NCBI RefSeq assembly: GCF_007754425.1
Contig: NZ_CP037452.1
Span: 6,489,164 to 6,553,163, forward strand
From: Gimesia fumaroli
GTDB taxonomy: Bacteria; Planctomycetota; Planctomycetia; Planctomycetales; Planctomycetaceae
Direction of reading: 5' to 3'
Length of the DNA: 64,000 nucleotides
Position 1 is the stretch's first letter. Every line of letters begins with the position of its first letter. Of the stretch, positions 7,261-16,687 are shown in pieces. The translations under genes and the position numbers were made by a program. The notes below the pieces were generated by a model, which searched no databases, had not been told where the DNA came from, and was given only the letters and a program-made list of their open reading frames with translations.

Positions 7261-8613
7261 GATACAATACAGGTTGTCAACGGTGCGAATATAGATGCTG
7301 CCGTCGGCAATGGCGGGGGTGCCCCAGGCTTGCTGGTCGAGTTTATTGAAGGCCACCACCTTCAGTTGGTCACCTGCAGCGATGACATGAGTGTTGCCGT
7401 TGGAATCCAACGCAAAGAGGTGTTTCCCGTCGGTCCAGGGGGAGGCCCAGAATGCGCGGGCCCCCGGGATGCGGCTCTGGTATTCCAGACGCCCCGTTTC
7501 GAGATCGACACAACGAATGATGCCCCGGCGACGTTCGAAGAAATACAGGTTACCGTCTAACCAGGTCGGCGACGCCATTTGAATGCCGGAGCCGTCCATC
7601 CGCCACTCCACGAACTCTCCCTGCATGCCATCTCCCGGCAGAGTAATATCGCCCTTTCCGCCCGGCTTGATCGAGTACAGCCGCCCACCGCCGTCATCAT
7701 CGCCGCCCCGGTTGCGTAGTTCGTTCCCGATGAAAAGCCGATCGCCAACGGCCACGGGGGTCGCCGACGAACGCCCTTTATTCATATCCAGTGACCAGAG
7801 TAATTTTCCGGTCGCAGGATCATACGAACGATAAACGGTTCCCCCCACGATCAGTTCATTTCGCAACGAATTTTTCCAGATCATGGGGCTGCTGTATTGC
7901 GACTTTTCATCGCGGTTGACCTTCCAGATTTCCTCTCCGGTTTTCGTGTCCAGGGCGACGAGGAACGATTGCTCCTGATTATCAACCTGAATGAACAGCC
8001 GATCTTCGAAGAGTACAGGCGAGCTTGACGTGCCCCAGCCGGCACGCATTTCATAAACCCCCAGATCTCTCTTCCACAACACGTTGCCTTTCAGGTCGAG
8101 ACAATAAACGCCGTTCATGCCGAAGTACGCGTAAATTTGTTTCCCGTCTGTGACCGGTGTTTCCGTGGCATAGGTGTTGGTGCTGTGCCGCGGCATCGGC
8201 GGCTTGCCTTCTTTCACCGTCTTCTTCCAGATTTGCTCCCCCGTGGCGGCATCCAGACAGACGACCTGATATTGATACAGCACGTTGACCAGATCGTTAC
8301 GATCGCGGCCGTAGCCGCCTCGGTTGGATTCCGGCCGAGCTATCTTTTTCTTTGCTGGATTGGAAGTCACCGCGGCCGTCATATAAACGCGACCATCCCA
8401 GATAATCGGCTGAGACCAGCCTTCCCCCTCAAGCGGTTTCTTCCAGCGAATATTGGTTTGTTCTCCTTCCGCATCCGACCACTTAACAGGCAGCGGCGTC
8501 GCAGACACGGCATTGGAATTCGCACCCCGAAACTGAGGATAGTTTTCGGCCAGACAGGTATGCCCCCAGGACAGAACAACAAACAGCACGACATAGCGAT
8601 AAGTAAAATTCAT
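7246..8613 (-). CDS. Exported PQQ-like beta-propeller protein
   Basis: I choose ATG 8613, preceded by AGGAAAAG, which gives a signal peptide MNFTYRYVVLFVVLSWGHTCLA and a protein of 455 residues. The longer open frame to 8799 has no such signals. The body is a series of PQQ/quinoprotein-dehydrogenase-like blades with repeated motifs such as VCLDAATGEQIWKKTV, YCLDLKGNVLWKRDL and VALDTKTGEEIWKV. It starts with the YPQFRG motif common in planctomycete members. No cytochrome domain or PQQ-ligand set identifies it as an enzyme; a periplasmic scaffold or assembly role is as likely. It converges on, and overlaps by 15 bp, the SGNH gene, placing it at the host side of the A+T-rich patch. Confidence 0.85.
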   Translation of the reverse strand: MNFTYRYVVLFVVLSWGHTCLAENYPQFRGANSNAVSATPLPVKWSDAEGEQTNIRWKKPLEGEGWSQPIIWDGRVYMTAAVTSNPAKKKIARPESNRGGYGRDRNDLVNVLYQYQVVCLDAATGEQIWKKTVKEGKPPMPRHSTNTYATETPVTDGKQIYAYFGMNGVYCLDLKGNVLWKRDLGVYEMRAGWGTSSSPVLFEDRLFIQVDNQEQSFLVALDTKTGEEIWKVNRDEKSQYSSPMIWKNSLRNELIVGGTVYRSYDPATGKLLWSLDMNKGRSSATPVAVGDRLFIGNELRNRGGDDDGGGRLYSIKPGGKGDITLPGDGMQGEFVEWRMDGSGIQMASPTWLDGNLYFFERRRGIIRCVDLETGRLEYQSRIPGARAFWASPWTDGKHLFALDSNGNTHVIAAGDQLKVVAFNKLDQQAWGTPAIADGSIYIRTVDNLYCISAGQ

Positions 8614-8966
8614 ATTCTTTTCCTGACATCCATAACACAAAGCGGTAATGAACTGACTACTAAATAGTGTAAGGGCTGCGAACGAGAAAGAAATAGCAAT
8701 TCCGCACGAGAGAAACAGGAGCCGCAGGTCTGATTCCGGGTAGCGTTTATTGAATCGTTCTGAAAGTGACTCTGGGGACGATAACATGACCCAGGTCAAA
8801 ATGAACCGTGTCCGATGTTGTCACGTACTCTAGTTTTCAGGAACATTGACCGCAGAAAAGACCAGTTAGCCGCAGGGCATTAGCCCCGGTTGGGCGTCTT
8901 TGGTAAGGACCGTTCGAACTAAGAAACGCGACCTGGCAGAACTAATCAGAATGTTTTCGGCAATGG
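8614..8966. other. Intergenic region holding a dispersed repeat
   Basis: About 350 bp between the PQQ-like gene and the small membrane protein gene. Apart from the 5' leader of the PQQ-like gene and the repeat at 8852-8914, I see no credible gene. Short open frames here are shadows. Confidence 0.6.
8852..8914 (-). repeat. Dispersed repeat, copy 1 (left inverted copy)
   Basis: On the complementary strand it reads CGGTCCTTACCAA, a variable 8 bp, AACCGGGGCTAATGCCCTG, then CGGCTAA and TCTTTTCTGC. It matches the right copy at 11118-11180 in inverse orientation. Its core also matches a third copy at 15871-15911. It lies outside genes. Function is unknown; the GC-rich core with paired CCGGGG and CCCTG runs looks REP-like. 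Confidence 0.65.
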
Positions 8967-9236
8967 TTACTTCCATTTTGCATGAAATAAAAGGGGCAGA
9001 GAGCCGCCCAGGATTCCCCCCGCCAGCACACCGGCGGGAACGGAGAAAAACAGAAACCCCCAGCCAGCCTGTACGAAATCGCCTCCCATGAGGGGGCAAA
9101 GAAAATATAGACCATAGAACCCCACGACGGCACCCAGAATCATGCCAATCCCTGCAGAGGCGATGGCCAAAACCCATTTCATGGCTGTTGTGATTTCGTC
9201 GTCAATTCCATCCTGGATTTCGTTTGCTGCTGACAT
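8967..9236 (-). CDS. Small two-helix membrane protein, unknown function
   Basis: ATG 9236 has CGAGG at a suitable distance upstream. The product of 89 residues begins with an acidic soluble head (MSAANEIQDGIDDEITTAMK). Two glycine-rich membrane segments follow, around residues 21-47 and 58-84, and it ends in a short basic tail (HAKWK). The open frame runs further upstream, but that part lacks coding character. I do not recognise a family. It sits divergently from the Na+/H+ antiporter with about 260 bp between the starts. Both genes lie between inverted copies of the dispersed repeat. Confidence 0.6.
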   Translation of the reverse strand: MSAANEIQDGIDDEITTAMKWVLAIASAGIGMILGAVVGFYGLYFLCPLMGGDFVQAGWGFLFFSVPAGVLAGGILGGSLPLLFHAKWK

Positions 9237-9484
9237 GCGGGAACCTCGGGTTTCAGTCTGGTAAAACAGGGAAGTCTCGTTTTCTCGTACAACTGTAAGG
9301 CGTGGAAGCGAATCAGATATCACGCATTGAATGAAAAAAATATCTGATTGAACAGAAAATGGTGTCAGTAAAAGCGTCGGCGGCCCCTTGATGCTGGTGC
9401 ATGGTCCCTCTTGAAAATGACGATGGAGTGCAAAAAATGACAGGTCATTCAGGCCCGCCTGCTTTTCTTCCGGGCGAAGTACCC

Positions 9485-9490
9485 TATAAT
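9485..9490 (+). promoter_or_regulatory. TATAAT box just before the antiporter start
   Basis: A perfect TATAAT ends 7 bp before ATG 9498, with no Shine-Dalgarno sequence between. Transcription from it would begin at or within a base or two of the ATG and give a leaderless message. No good -35 hexamer is visible at the usual distance. Confidence 0.4.
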
Positions 9491-9497
9491 AACGGCC

Positions 9498-10904
9498 ATG
9501 AACTTCTTCGATATCGCCGGCATCCTCGTGGCCCTCGCAGCGGCCTTCGCATTCATCAACCACAAACTGCTCAAGCTGCCGACGACGGTAGGCCTGATGC
9601 TGCTGGCAATGCTGCATGCAATCATCCTGCTGCTGATTGATCGGTTCGTACCCGGGGCGACCGTGCTCACCGCGGCCGAGACGCTCATCGGCTCGATCGA
9701 TTTCGATCAGACGCTGATGCAGGGCATGCTCGGCTATCTGCTCTTTGCCGGGGCGTTGCATGTCAACCTCAACGACCTCAAGGAACAAACCGCGGCCATC
9801 GCCCTGCTCGCGACCATCGGCGTCCTCGCGACAACATTCATCGTCGGCGGGCTCACCTACGTCATCACCGGCTGGCTCGGCATCGAGGTCCGCTTCATCT
9901 ACTGCCTGCTCTTCGGCTCGATCGTCGCCCCCACCGACCCGATCGCAGTCCTGGGGATCTTCAAGAGCCTCGGCGCACCCAAGTCGCTGGAAACCAAGAT
10001 CGCGGGTGAGTCACTGTTTAACGATGGCGTCGGCGTGGTGGTGTTTATTGCGCTCCTGGGCATCGCGGGGCTGGGTGGGCATGGCGAGTCGCCTGAAGAC
10101 TTAACTAAGCCGGATGCGTCCCATCGTGTCGTTCAGCAGAGCGAACAAGAACATCCGCACGATGTTCAAGCAGGCAGCGAGGTGACGGAGACGAACGCAA
10201 GCGACGTCGCGAAGCTCTTCGCCCTCGAAGCTGGCGGCGGGATTGCGCTGGGCTTTGTGCTGGGGCTGCTCGCGTTCTTTATGTTACGATCCATTGATCA
10301 CTACGCGACGGAGATTTTGATTTCGCTGGCGATGGTGACGGGCGGGTATGCACTGGCGATGAAGCTGCATCTGTCGGGGCCGTTGGCGATGGTGGTCGCG
10401 GGGCTGATCCTGGGGAACCATGGCCGAACGCTGGCGATGTCCGACAAAACGCGCCAGCACCTGGACACGTTCTGGGAGTTGGTGGACGAGCTTCTGAATG
10501 CGGTGCTGTTTGTGCTGATCGGGCTGGAGGTCCTGGTGCTGTCGTTCCAGGAGAAATATCTGCTGGCCGGGGCGCTGGCAATCCCCGCGGTGCTACTGGC
10601 GCGGTTCCTGTCCGTGGGCACGGTGATCACCGCCCTGAAGAAGGCGACCGGCCGGGAATTCACGCCACACGCGATTAAGGTCATGACCTGGGGCGGCCTG
10701 CGCGGCGGGATCAGTGTTGCACTCGCGCTCTCGCTCAAGGAAGAAATTCACGCCCGGCAATCACAGTACGACAACATCGGCGAACTCATCCTGACCATGA
10801 CCTACGTCGTCGTCGCCTTCTCAATCCTCGTCGGCGGACTGACCATTGGGCCGATGCTGAGCCGGATGGGGCTTACAGGGCAGAGCAAAACAGACGCCCA
10901 CTAA
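9498..10904 (+). CDS. CPA1/NhaP-type Na+/H+ antiporter
   Basis: The 468-residue protein has about a dozen membrane helices. It carries the hallmark exchanger motifs: PTDP at 145-148 and GESLFNDG with Asn175-Asp176, the ion-binding pair of electroneutral NhaP/NHE-type antiporters. It would exchange Na+ (or K+) for protons across the cytoplasmic membrane to balance salt and pH, sensible for a marine planctomycete. Between helices, residues 193-237 form a long hydrophilic His/Glu/Asp-rich loop, unusual for short NhaP proteins. The C-terminus ends right after the membrane domain. Codon use is visibly more G+C-rich than the neighbours, and the gene is framed by inverted repeats, so transfer is possible. 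The start has no Shine-Dalgarno sequence. Confidence 0.9.
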   Translation: MNFFDIAGILVALAAAFAFINHKLLKLPTTVGLMLLAMLHAIILLLIDRFVPGATVLTAAETLIGSIDFDQTLMQGMLGYLLFAGALHVNLNDLKEQTAAIALLATIGVLATTFIVGGLTYVITGWLGIEVRFIYCLLFGSIVAPTDPIAVLGIFKSLGAPKSLETKIAGESLFNDGVGVVVFIALLGIAGLGGHGESPEDLTKPDASHRVVQQSEQEHPHDVQAGSEVTETNASDVAKLFALEAGGGIALGFVLGLLAFFMLRSIDHYATEILISLAMVTGGYALAMKLHLSGPLAMVVAGLILGNHGRTLAMSDKTRQHLDTFWELVDELLNAVLFVLIGLEVLVLSFQEKYLLAGALAIPAVLLARFLSVGTVITALKKATGREFTPHAIKVMTWGGLRGGISVALALSLKEEIHARQSQYDNIGELILTMTYVVVAFSILVGGLTIGPMLSRMGLTGQSKTDAH

Positions 10905-11064
10905 CTACTGATCGCGAGAAAATAAAGAGGGCAGCGACTGATTGCACATGGATATCGGAAATCACTTCCTCCGAAATATGCAAAGCTTCAACCTTCGGTA
11001 AGTCGGCTGCAGTGAGCGACACGCCGAGTTCTCCCAGTCTGGCTGAAAATTCTTCTGGCGTCAT
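10873..11064 (-). CDS. Possible small protein, antisense overlap with the antiporter end
   Basis: A 63-codon frame begins [17 protein letters not shown] and continues as a plausible amphipathic helical protein for about 50 residues. The last dozen residues overlap the antiporter 3' end on the other strand. The first part has good coding character (alternating charged and hydrophobic residues), but no clear ribosome-binding site precedes ATG 11064. It may be a small gene or a remnant whose 3' part was replaced when the antiporter segment arrived. I recognise no family. Confidence 0.35.
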   Translation of the reverse strand: MTPEEFSARLGELGVSLTAADLPKVEALHISEEVISDIHVQSVAALFIFSRSVVSGRLFCSAL

Positions 11065-11117
11065 TTTATTAACCTGATTTCATTAACTGAGGTCGCAAAA
11101 GGGCAGGATTCTTTCGG

Positions 11118-11180
11118 ACGGTCCTTACCAATGTACGTACAACCGGGGTTAACACCCTGAGGTTAATTTTGGATCTTTCT
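11118..11180 (+). repeat. Dispersed repeat, copy 2 (right inverted copy)
   Basis: It reads CGGTCCTTACCAA, 9 variable bp, AACCGGGGTTAACACCCTG, then AGGTTAAT. It is the inverted counterpart of 8852-8914, so the pair frames the 89-residue protein gene, the antiporter and the 63-codon frame. Similarity fades on the outer side. Confidence 0.65.
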
Positions 11181-12061
11181 AGCGATCCTTAACTTTTGGT
11201 GGGGCATTTCTGGTGCAGGATGTTTATCTCTCTGGTTGTGTTGCTTTGTGGTAAAACTGGTTTGCTGCGTGGTCGTTTTTTACCGGCGGCTGGTGCTGAC
11301 CCGCTCACCTTTTTTGGTCGCGCTGGTTCCATTTGATCGGTTGTGATTAATTGAATGTCGTGAGGCGGGCGGACACATGGGTACCGCCCCTACAGGAGAG
11401 AGCATCATGATTGTGAAACGGATTGTCTTGAACGGCGTGGGGTGGTCAAGGGGGATCTGGAAAAACTTGTGTGGTGGGAGTGAGCAGACATGTGTTGTGT
11501 CAGTGTCGAGGTGTGTTGTATGTGTGGTTTTATGCGTCGGCGTGTGTCGACCCGCATAACTTTTCCGCGGTTGGATTTTGAAAATCGTCCTGAATCAAGC
11601 GGTTTATCACATGCTGCCGTTTGTTTCGTTCCTGGTATGCACCTGAACCAGTACTGTTCTCGCGCGCGACGCATAACCGGGATGATGGGAAACGGCTCGC
11701 AGGCGTCAAGCTGTCTTTATTCAGTGGGCGGTACTCGATTTTCAGTCGTCCAAACGGGCACGGATGGTGTTAGCCCTGAGCAGCGGGAAGGGGGACGTTT
11801 GTTTCGTGGAACCAGAGGCAGGTTTCTCGATATTTCGGTTGCGGTCACGCTGAATCAGGGTAAAATAGGCGTACTGCCTCAAGCGTTCGTAAATGAAGTC
11901 ACCTTACCTCACTCAAACACCCGATACCTGTTCCAGGTATCCTACCACGGCCGTCTTACCCGTGATGTCGCGTTTCGCTGCTCCAGAGGAGAGATTAAAC
12001 GGCTCCCGAGAAACGCTGAGATCACAGAGAAACCACCGGACTGTTTTCTGAAAGATCGATC
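11181..12061. other. Gene-poor stretch with repeat-like motifs
   Basis: About 880 bp without a gene I can support. Open frames of 60-192 codons exist on both strands, but their composition (Cys/Arg/Ser-rich, no domains) marks them as chance. The stretch holds a GC-rich hairpin repeat at 11364-11393. At 11318-11340 it holds CGCGCTGGTTCCATTTGATC, closely matched at 19481-19502. The end just before 12062 is the leader of the DUF1552 gene. Confidence 0.55.
11364..11393. repeat. REP-like GC-rich hairpin
   Basis: GGGCGG (11367-11372) and CCGCCC (11384-11389) form a 6-bp stem around an 11-base loop containing CACATGGG, flanked by GGC and CTAC. Short palindromes of this kind are typically scattered between genes. 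Only one clear copy is visible here. Confidence 0.4.
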
Positions 12062-13381
12062 ATGCTGAACCGTAGAAAAATGCTGCAAACGATGGCCGCT
12101 GGTGCGGGTTCTGCACTCGGATTCTCACTGCTTCCCGAACAGCTGCTGGCGATGCCGAAGTTGAAAGAGACCCCGAAGCGGATTGTGTTCTTCATGCAGA
12201 ACCAGGGTTTCGATCCAGCGACCTGTATTCCCGAAGGCATGAAACGCAGTGGTTCGCTGGCGAAGGTCAAACTGCCCGAGCCGATCAGTCCGCTGGAACC
12301 ATACAAAGATCGTATGCATATCATCAACGGTCTGCACGGCATTCACACCAGCCCGTCGCACAGTGCGTTCTTTGGCGCGCTGGGCGGCTATCGCGGGAGC
12401 GACGGAGTTCCCCCCAGTGCAGCGACCATCGATTACGAGCTGAGCAAGATCCTGCCTCAAACTCTGCTGCCGCATCTCTGCATCGGCATGGACTCCATTG
12501 AGAATATGCGGACCAAGCCGACCATCGCGACGCTGTCTGCCAGTGGCGCCGGTCAGCCGATCTTCATGCACTCCAATCCGAATCACTTGTATCAGATGCT
12601 GTATGGCGGCATCTCCACTGGAGACATTCGACGTCAACACGAAGCCCGTTCCAATGTCTTCAATCAGATTGAACAACTGGCCGCCGCAAAGGGTAACGCA
12701 CTGCCTGCCGCGGACCAGCAGCGATACGGTCAGTTCGTCGACGGCTTCAAAGAGGTCAACGGCCTGCGAGATCGCCTTGATTCGGTTGCCGGTCATTTAA
12801 GAAAATTCGCGCCCAAAGTCGACGGCCGTTATACCAGTCCCGAGCATGAAACCGACTGGCATGATGTGCTGCTGGATCTGGGGATTTCGTCACTCACATC
12901 AGGCATCACGAACACGCTGACGATTGGTTCGGGCCGGGGCGAGATCTTCGGTGCCTGGAAAGGGCTGGGTATTGAACAACAGGGCCACAACCTGGGCCAC
13001 ATGGAACAACCGGGCAATCCGATCTGGATTAAAATTCGTCAATACAACAGCCGGATGCTGGTGCGGATCATCGAAGCTTTGGATTCGATCCCGGAAGGGA
13101 GTGGCACGATGATGGATCATACGCTCATCGTTTATACCAGCAACAATGCTGACAAGCAGCACACCAGTGGTGCCAACTGGCCGGTGATGCTACTGGGGAA
13201 TTTCGACGGCGCCTTTAAGACGGGCTGCTTCACCCAACTGGATGGCAAACGCCCGATCAACTCGCTGTATGCAACGCTGCTGGAAGCCTCGGGAGTTCCC
13301 TGTGAGCACTTCAATATGAATGAGAAGCTGGCCCGGAAGTTTGATTCCGGTACAGGCCCGCTGCAGGAAATTCTGGTATGA
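12062..13381 (+). CDS. Exported DUF1552 protein
   Basis: The 439-residue product begins with a Tat-like leader ([20 protein letters not shown]) and belongs to DUF1552. This family is related in style to DUF1501 and abundant in Planctomycetes and Verrucomicrobia. Conserved features visible are [33 protein letters not shown] and the C-terminal [18 protein letters not shown]. The family lies in the alkaline-phosphatase-like fold neighbourhood but has no proven reaction. The gene overlaps the next one by 4 bp (ATGA), so the two are translationally coupled, the standard DUF1552-DUF1592 arrangement. These pairs are thought to take part in periplasmic breakdown of complex carbon, which is inference from co-occurrence only. 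Confidence 0.88.
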   Translation: MLNRRKMLQTMAAGAGSALGFSLLPEQLLAMPKLKETPKRIVFFMQNQGFDPATCIPEGMKRSGSLAKVKLPEPISPLEPYKDRMHIINGLHGIHTSPSHSAFFGALGGYRGSDGVPPSAATIDYELSKILPQTLLPHLCIGMDSIENMRTKPTIATLSASGAGQPIFMHSNPNHLYQMLYGGISTGDIRRQHEARSNVFNQIEQLAAAKGNALPAADQQRYGQFVDGFKEVNGLRDRLDSVAGHLRKFAPKVDGRYTSPEHETDWHDVLLDLGISSLTSGITNTLTIGSGRGEIFGAWKGLGIEQQGHNLGHMEQPGNPIWIKIRQYNSRMLVRIIEALDSIPEGSGTMMDHTLIVYTSNNADKQHTSGANWPVMLLGNFDGAFKTGCFTQLDGKRPINSLYATLLEASGVPCEHFNMNEKLARKFDSGTGPLQEILV

Positions 13382-15831
13382 CCGGGTTTCGATTTGTTTC
13401 CGTTCTCACACTGCTGTTGAGTTTTGTCGCCATAGCAAAAGGCGAGACTTACATACCCGGGCAAAAGGTTTCCAAAAACTTCCAGAGTTTTGCTAAAACC
13501 TTTCTGAAGACGCACTGTGTTGACTGTCATGGTAAGACCGAACCGGAAGGGAATCTTTCACTGCACGACCTCGGCCCCGTGGATGAAGTCAACGCGGCGA
13601 CTTGGCGCAGTGTCTGGGCACAGGTCACTCTGAAAGAGATGCCGCCGCGGGACATGACTCAGCCGAAAGTGGTCGAACGGCTGCAGTTCTCGGACTGGGT
13701 TGTCGGCGAGCTAACCCACGTGATGCAGGACAAGGGCGGCTTTCATGATCACCTCGATCCGAACAAAGCCAACTATGTCGATCACGAGTTACTCTTCGGT
13801 CCTCTGCCTGAGAACATCAAACTCATCCCGACCGCTTCACCGGCGCGTCTCTGGCGGTTAACGCCGCAGGAGCACATCACGCGTCTGAATGAATTGATCA
13901 ATAAAGAGCCGGAGTTTGATCCGAATAAGCCGGGCCTGCGGACGCACGGCGATGTTGTCCCCACGAATCATGGCGGCGAACTCAAGCTCTACTTTGGAAC
14001 GGATCGCATTATCAAATGGCAGGGGGGAACCGTGGCTTATGCGACCGCCGTTAAGAGTGTCCCCGCCATTCTCTCCTCGGCCCGGACACACGGACTGGAA
14101 AACTATCCCGATTTTTACACCGTCAACAGTGCGGAAGCGACACAGGTCCTGAGTATGTCGGCGGACATTCTGCGCTATATGGCTTATGGCCCGTTGAGCA
14201 TCGCCAAGCCGTATCAGATCACCGATGATCCCCGTTCGATCGCGGACAAGATGAAAGGCGATATTCGCGGTCTGCCTACGAGTCTCGTTTACAGTACGAA
14301 GGTCAAGAGGCCACTGACCCCCGTGTATGATCTGATGGAACAGGAAGGGGTTAGCGATGCCAGCCTGCAGGCGGCCATTAGTTATCTGTTCGAAATGCTG
14401 ACCTTCCGTCCGCCGAGTGCAAAAGAATCGGATGAATATCTGACGATCGTGAAACAGTCGATTGAAAAACTGGGCAAAAAAGAGGGCGTGATTTTGGGGT
14501 TGTCGGCTTTGTTTCTTGAACGCGACGCGCTCTTCAGGCCGGAACTGGCAGAGGCTGGTCAACCAGATCGATACGGGCGCGTAATGCTCCAGGACTGGGA
14601 ACTGGGACTGGCGGTGAATCATGCACTGCGTTACATCAAGCCGGACGAAGAACTGCGAACCGCGATTGTCGAAGGGCGGATGCGGACCCGTGCGGATGTG
14701 AAACGGGAAGTCGAACGGATGCTGGCGGACGATGGTATCAGGAAGCCGCGCATCCTGCGTTTCTTTCGCGATTATTTTGATTATGACCTGGGCGGTTACA
14801 TTTGTAAGGATGCCCGGGCTCTGGCAAATACAGGGGTGAGCAATCGAGGGCAGGCCCATTATCGGGCGATGTTCGATTCGACGGCGAGTACGGATCGGCT
14901 GATTGAGTTGATTCTGAAAGAAGATCGCGATGTATTCAAGCGTCTGTTAACGACCAACCAGGTGGTCGCGACCAAAGCAGATGAGATTTATTTTGGTGAG
15001 CGACGAACCCGCAAGGAAGAAATCGCTTCCCGCAAGGCCGCCCAGGAACGCGCCGCAAAAGAAGCTGCGAAAACCGGAAAGAAACCTAGTAAGGCCGACA
15101 AGAGAAAAGCCGCGCAGATCAACCATAAAGTCACACCGACGAAACTCACAGGACCGGAGATCTATGCCCGCGTCAGTCGCCGCAGCTTCGGTAGAGGGTC
15201 CATGAAACCGGAGCGGATTCTGGCCACTGTCCCCGCCGATCAACGTCTGGGAATTCTGACTCAGCCGAGTTGGCTCGTCTCACATTCCGATGCCATGGAC
15301 AATCATGCAATTCGTCGCGGCCGTTGGATTCGCGAACGATTACTGGGCGGCGGCATTCCCGATGTGCCGATTACCGTGGATGCGATGCTGCCCGATGAAC
15401 CGACGAAAACACTCCGCGAACGGATGCGGGTCACCCGCGAAGAATACTGCTGGACCTGTCACAAGAAAATGGATCCGCTGGGCCTGCCGTTCGAAATGTT
15501 TAATCATGCGGGCCTGTATCGCAAGACCGAACTGGAAAAACCGGTTGATACAACGGGCGCGATCATCGATTCCGGCGATCCTGAACTGGACGGTGAAGTC
15601 GCCAACGCGATTGAACTCATCGAAATAATCGCCGCCAGCGAGCGGGCTGAGCAGGTGTTTGTCCGTCACGCGTTTCGGTTCTGGATGGGCCGCAACGAAA
15701 CCTTGAACGATGCCCCCGTGCTGCAGGCAGCCTATCGCGCCTACAAAGACAACGACGGCAGCATGAACGCGTTGCTTGTCTCCCTGCTGACGTCTGATGC
15801 GTTTCTCTATCGCACCCGAGATACCAGGTAG
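13378..15831 (+). CDS. Periplasmic c-type-heme protein with DUF1592/DUF1588/DUF1585
   Basis: An 817-residue exported protein starting with a signal peptide ([22 protein letters not shown]). A heme-binding CVDCH lies at 47-51 and a second CxxCH, CWTCH, at 691-695 inside the DUF1588 segment ([20 protein letters not shown]). DUF1592 precedes it, including [11 protein letters not shown]. The C-terminal DUF1585 ends with [11 protein letters not shown] lysine/alanine-rich linker at about 560-600 separates the halves. The protein should be a periplasmic di-heme electron-transfer partner for the upstream DUF1552 protein, with which it overlaps by 4 bp. The substrate is unknown. Length and order are normal for this family. 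Confidence 0.9.
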   Translation: MTGFRFVSVLTLLLSFVAIAKGETYIPGQKVSKNFQSFAKTFLKTHCVDCHGKTEPEGNLSLHDLGPVDEVNAATWRSVWAQVTLKEMPPRDMTQPKVVERLQFSDWVVGELTHVMQDKGGFHDHLDPNKANYVDHELLFGPLPENIKLIPTASPARLWRLTPQEHITRLNELINKEPEFDPNKPGLRTHGDVVPTNHGGELKLYFGTDRIIKWQGGTVAYATAVKSVPAILSSARTHGLENYPDFYTVNSAEATQVLSMSADILRYMAYGPLSIAKPYQITDDPRSIADKMKGDIRGLPTSLVYSTKVKRPLTPVYDLMEQEGVSDASLQAAISYLFEMLTFRPPSAKESDEYLTIVKQSIEKLGKKEGVILGLSALFLERDALFRPELAEAGQPDRYGRVMLQDWELGLAVNHALRYIKPDEELRTAIVEGRMRTRADVKREVERMLADDGIRKPRILRFFRDYFDYDLGGYICKDARALANTGVSNRGQAHYRAMFDSTASTDRLIELILKEDRDVFKRLLTTNQVVATKADEIYFGERRTRKEEIASRKAAQERAAKEAAKTGKKPSKADKRKAAQINHKVTPTKLTGPEIYARVSRRSFGRGSMKPERILATVPADQRLGILTQPSWLVSHSDAMDNHAIRRGRWIRERLLGGGIPDVPITVDAMLPDEPTKTLRERMRVTREEYCWTCHKKMDPLGLPFEMFNHAGLYRKTELEKPVDTTGAIIDSGDPELDGEVANAIELIEIIAASERAEQVFVRHAFRFWMGRNETLNDAPVLQAAYRAYKDNDGSMNALLVSLLTSDAFLYRTRDTR

Positions 15832-15870
15832 CGTTTCTTTATTCGAATCCGCCTTTAAAAAAAGTCTGTG

Positions 15871-15911
15871 AACCGGAGCAAACGCCCTGCGGCTAATGAA
15901 TCTTTTCTGCT
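15871..15911 (+). repeat. Dispersed repeat, copy 3 (core only)
   Basis: AACCGGAGCAAACGCCCTG, CGGCTAAT and TCTTTTCTGC follow each other exactly as in the complement of 8852-8893. The CGGTCCTTACC part present in copies 1 and 2 is absent. It lies just after the DUF1592 gene. Confidence 0.6.
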
Positions 15912-16265
15912 TGTCACGAAGGCGGGAAGATGCATCTTTGAAACAGGCGTCTGAAAGATTCCCAACAGGCGAAGTCAAGAATTTGGCAGAAATAGTGCTC
16001 AAACGTGAGCATTGCAAGTCAATCCATGTGTATATGCATCAGATAAAATTGCATTTATTACCACACCTATTTCATCCTAAATGTACATTGTGTACTATAG
16101 GCCAAAGGCACTTGTGTATCGACTATGGGTTTTGAAGAACTTTTAGATCTCAACATAAGTCACAGAGGGTTTACGGTTGTAGGACAGCTCAATTCATTAT
16201 CGTCATTCAAAAATACAATCGGGTCTTATTCAAAGTAAGGGGATTGGTATTCGGATTCTCTATAA

Positions 16266-16505
16266 TCACAGCGGATTAATTGGGGGGGGGACCATGAGCA
16301 ATCTTTCAATCCACAGAATGGAAAATTTGGGTCCGAGGGGTGTGGCTCATGTAATACTGAAGCAACGATATCAAGTAATGAAGCATTGTGCTCATATGCG
16401 TACCACTGCTCTTATACTGCAGGTGTCTGTCATTTAGGTGGAGGTAACCCGTTTGCTTCAAATAGAACGATACAGAAATCTCCTAAATGCCCCGGAGGTG
16501 GTTAA
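16266..16505 (+). pseudogene. Start-less Cys/Gly-rich open frame, possible small peptide gene remnant
   Basis: Between stops the frame encodes 79 residues, including GSEGCGSCNTEATISSNE, CSYAYHCSYTAGVCHLGGG and a KCPGGG end. The seven Cys and many Gly residues suggest a real secreted or modified small peptide rather than chance. No ATG, GTG or TTG opens this frame. It runs through a tract of nine G (16282-16290), where a one-base slip would join it to another frame; with eight G a TTG at 16280 would be in frame. A different ATG (16294) after the G run gives only an unremarkable 47-codon frame. A TATAAT at 16261 lies just upstream. It could be a decayed or frameshifted gene, or coincidence. Confidence 0.3.
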
Positions 16506-16630
16506 TGCTTTGTCTGTATTCCCCTGCCTGACAACAGCAGGCTGGAAAATGATGATGCGTCAGTCGCTGTCAGGGAATTTGTAGTGTATGAGGGCATACT
16601 TAATTTATACATTCTTGAGTAGCTGGAATA

Positions 16631-16663
16631 GCAGAGTATTTTGCATGCAGCAGAATACTCTGC
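16631..16663 (+). promoter_or_regulatory. Leader hairpin upstream of the exported protein gene
   Basis: GCAGAGTATT (16631-16640) and AATACTCTGC (16654-16663) are perfect 10-bp complements around a 13-base loop. It ends 24 bp before ATG 16688 and is not followed by a T run, so an mRNA leader structure or operator is likelier than a terminator. Confidence 0.45.
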
Positions 16664-16687
16664 TCACTATTTACGGGACGCATAAAC

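Larger units (their letters stand above)
15832..16687. other. 850-bp region without a supported complete gene
   Basis: It contains the third dispersed repeat copy (15871-15911), a TATAAT at 16261-16266, a G9 run at 16282-16290, a start-less Cys/Gly-rich open frame (16266-16505) and a hairpin (16631-16663). A 79-codon frame at 15896-16135 lacks gene-like composition. Confidence 0.55.

Noticed and set aside
8614..8799. N-terminal extension of the PQQ-like protein
   Set aside because: The frame is open to 8799, but the signal peptide and ribosome-binding site place the start at 8613.
11490..12068. 192-codon open frame before the DUF1552 gene
   Set aside because: Composition is Cys/Arg/Ser-rich with no domain or signal, and it runs into the next gene; it looks like chance in repeat-rich DNA.
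13858..14859. 333-codon frame antisense to the DUF1592 protein gene
   Set aside because: The plus-strand protein has conserved domains across this stretch; the antisense frame is a codon-bias shadow. The same holds for 15340-16017 and 12125-12796.
16294..16437. 47-codon ATG frame after the G9 run
   Set aside because: Composition is not protein-like; the alternative frame through the same DNA is far more gene-like.
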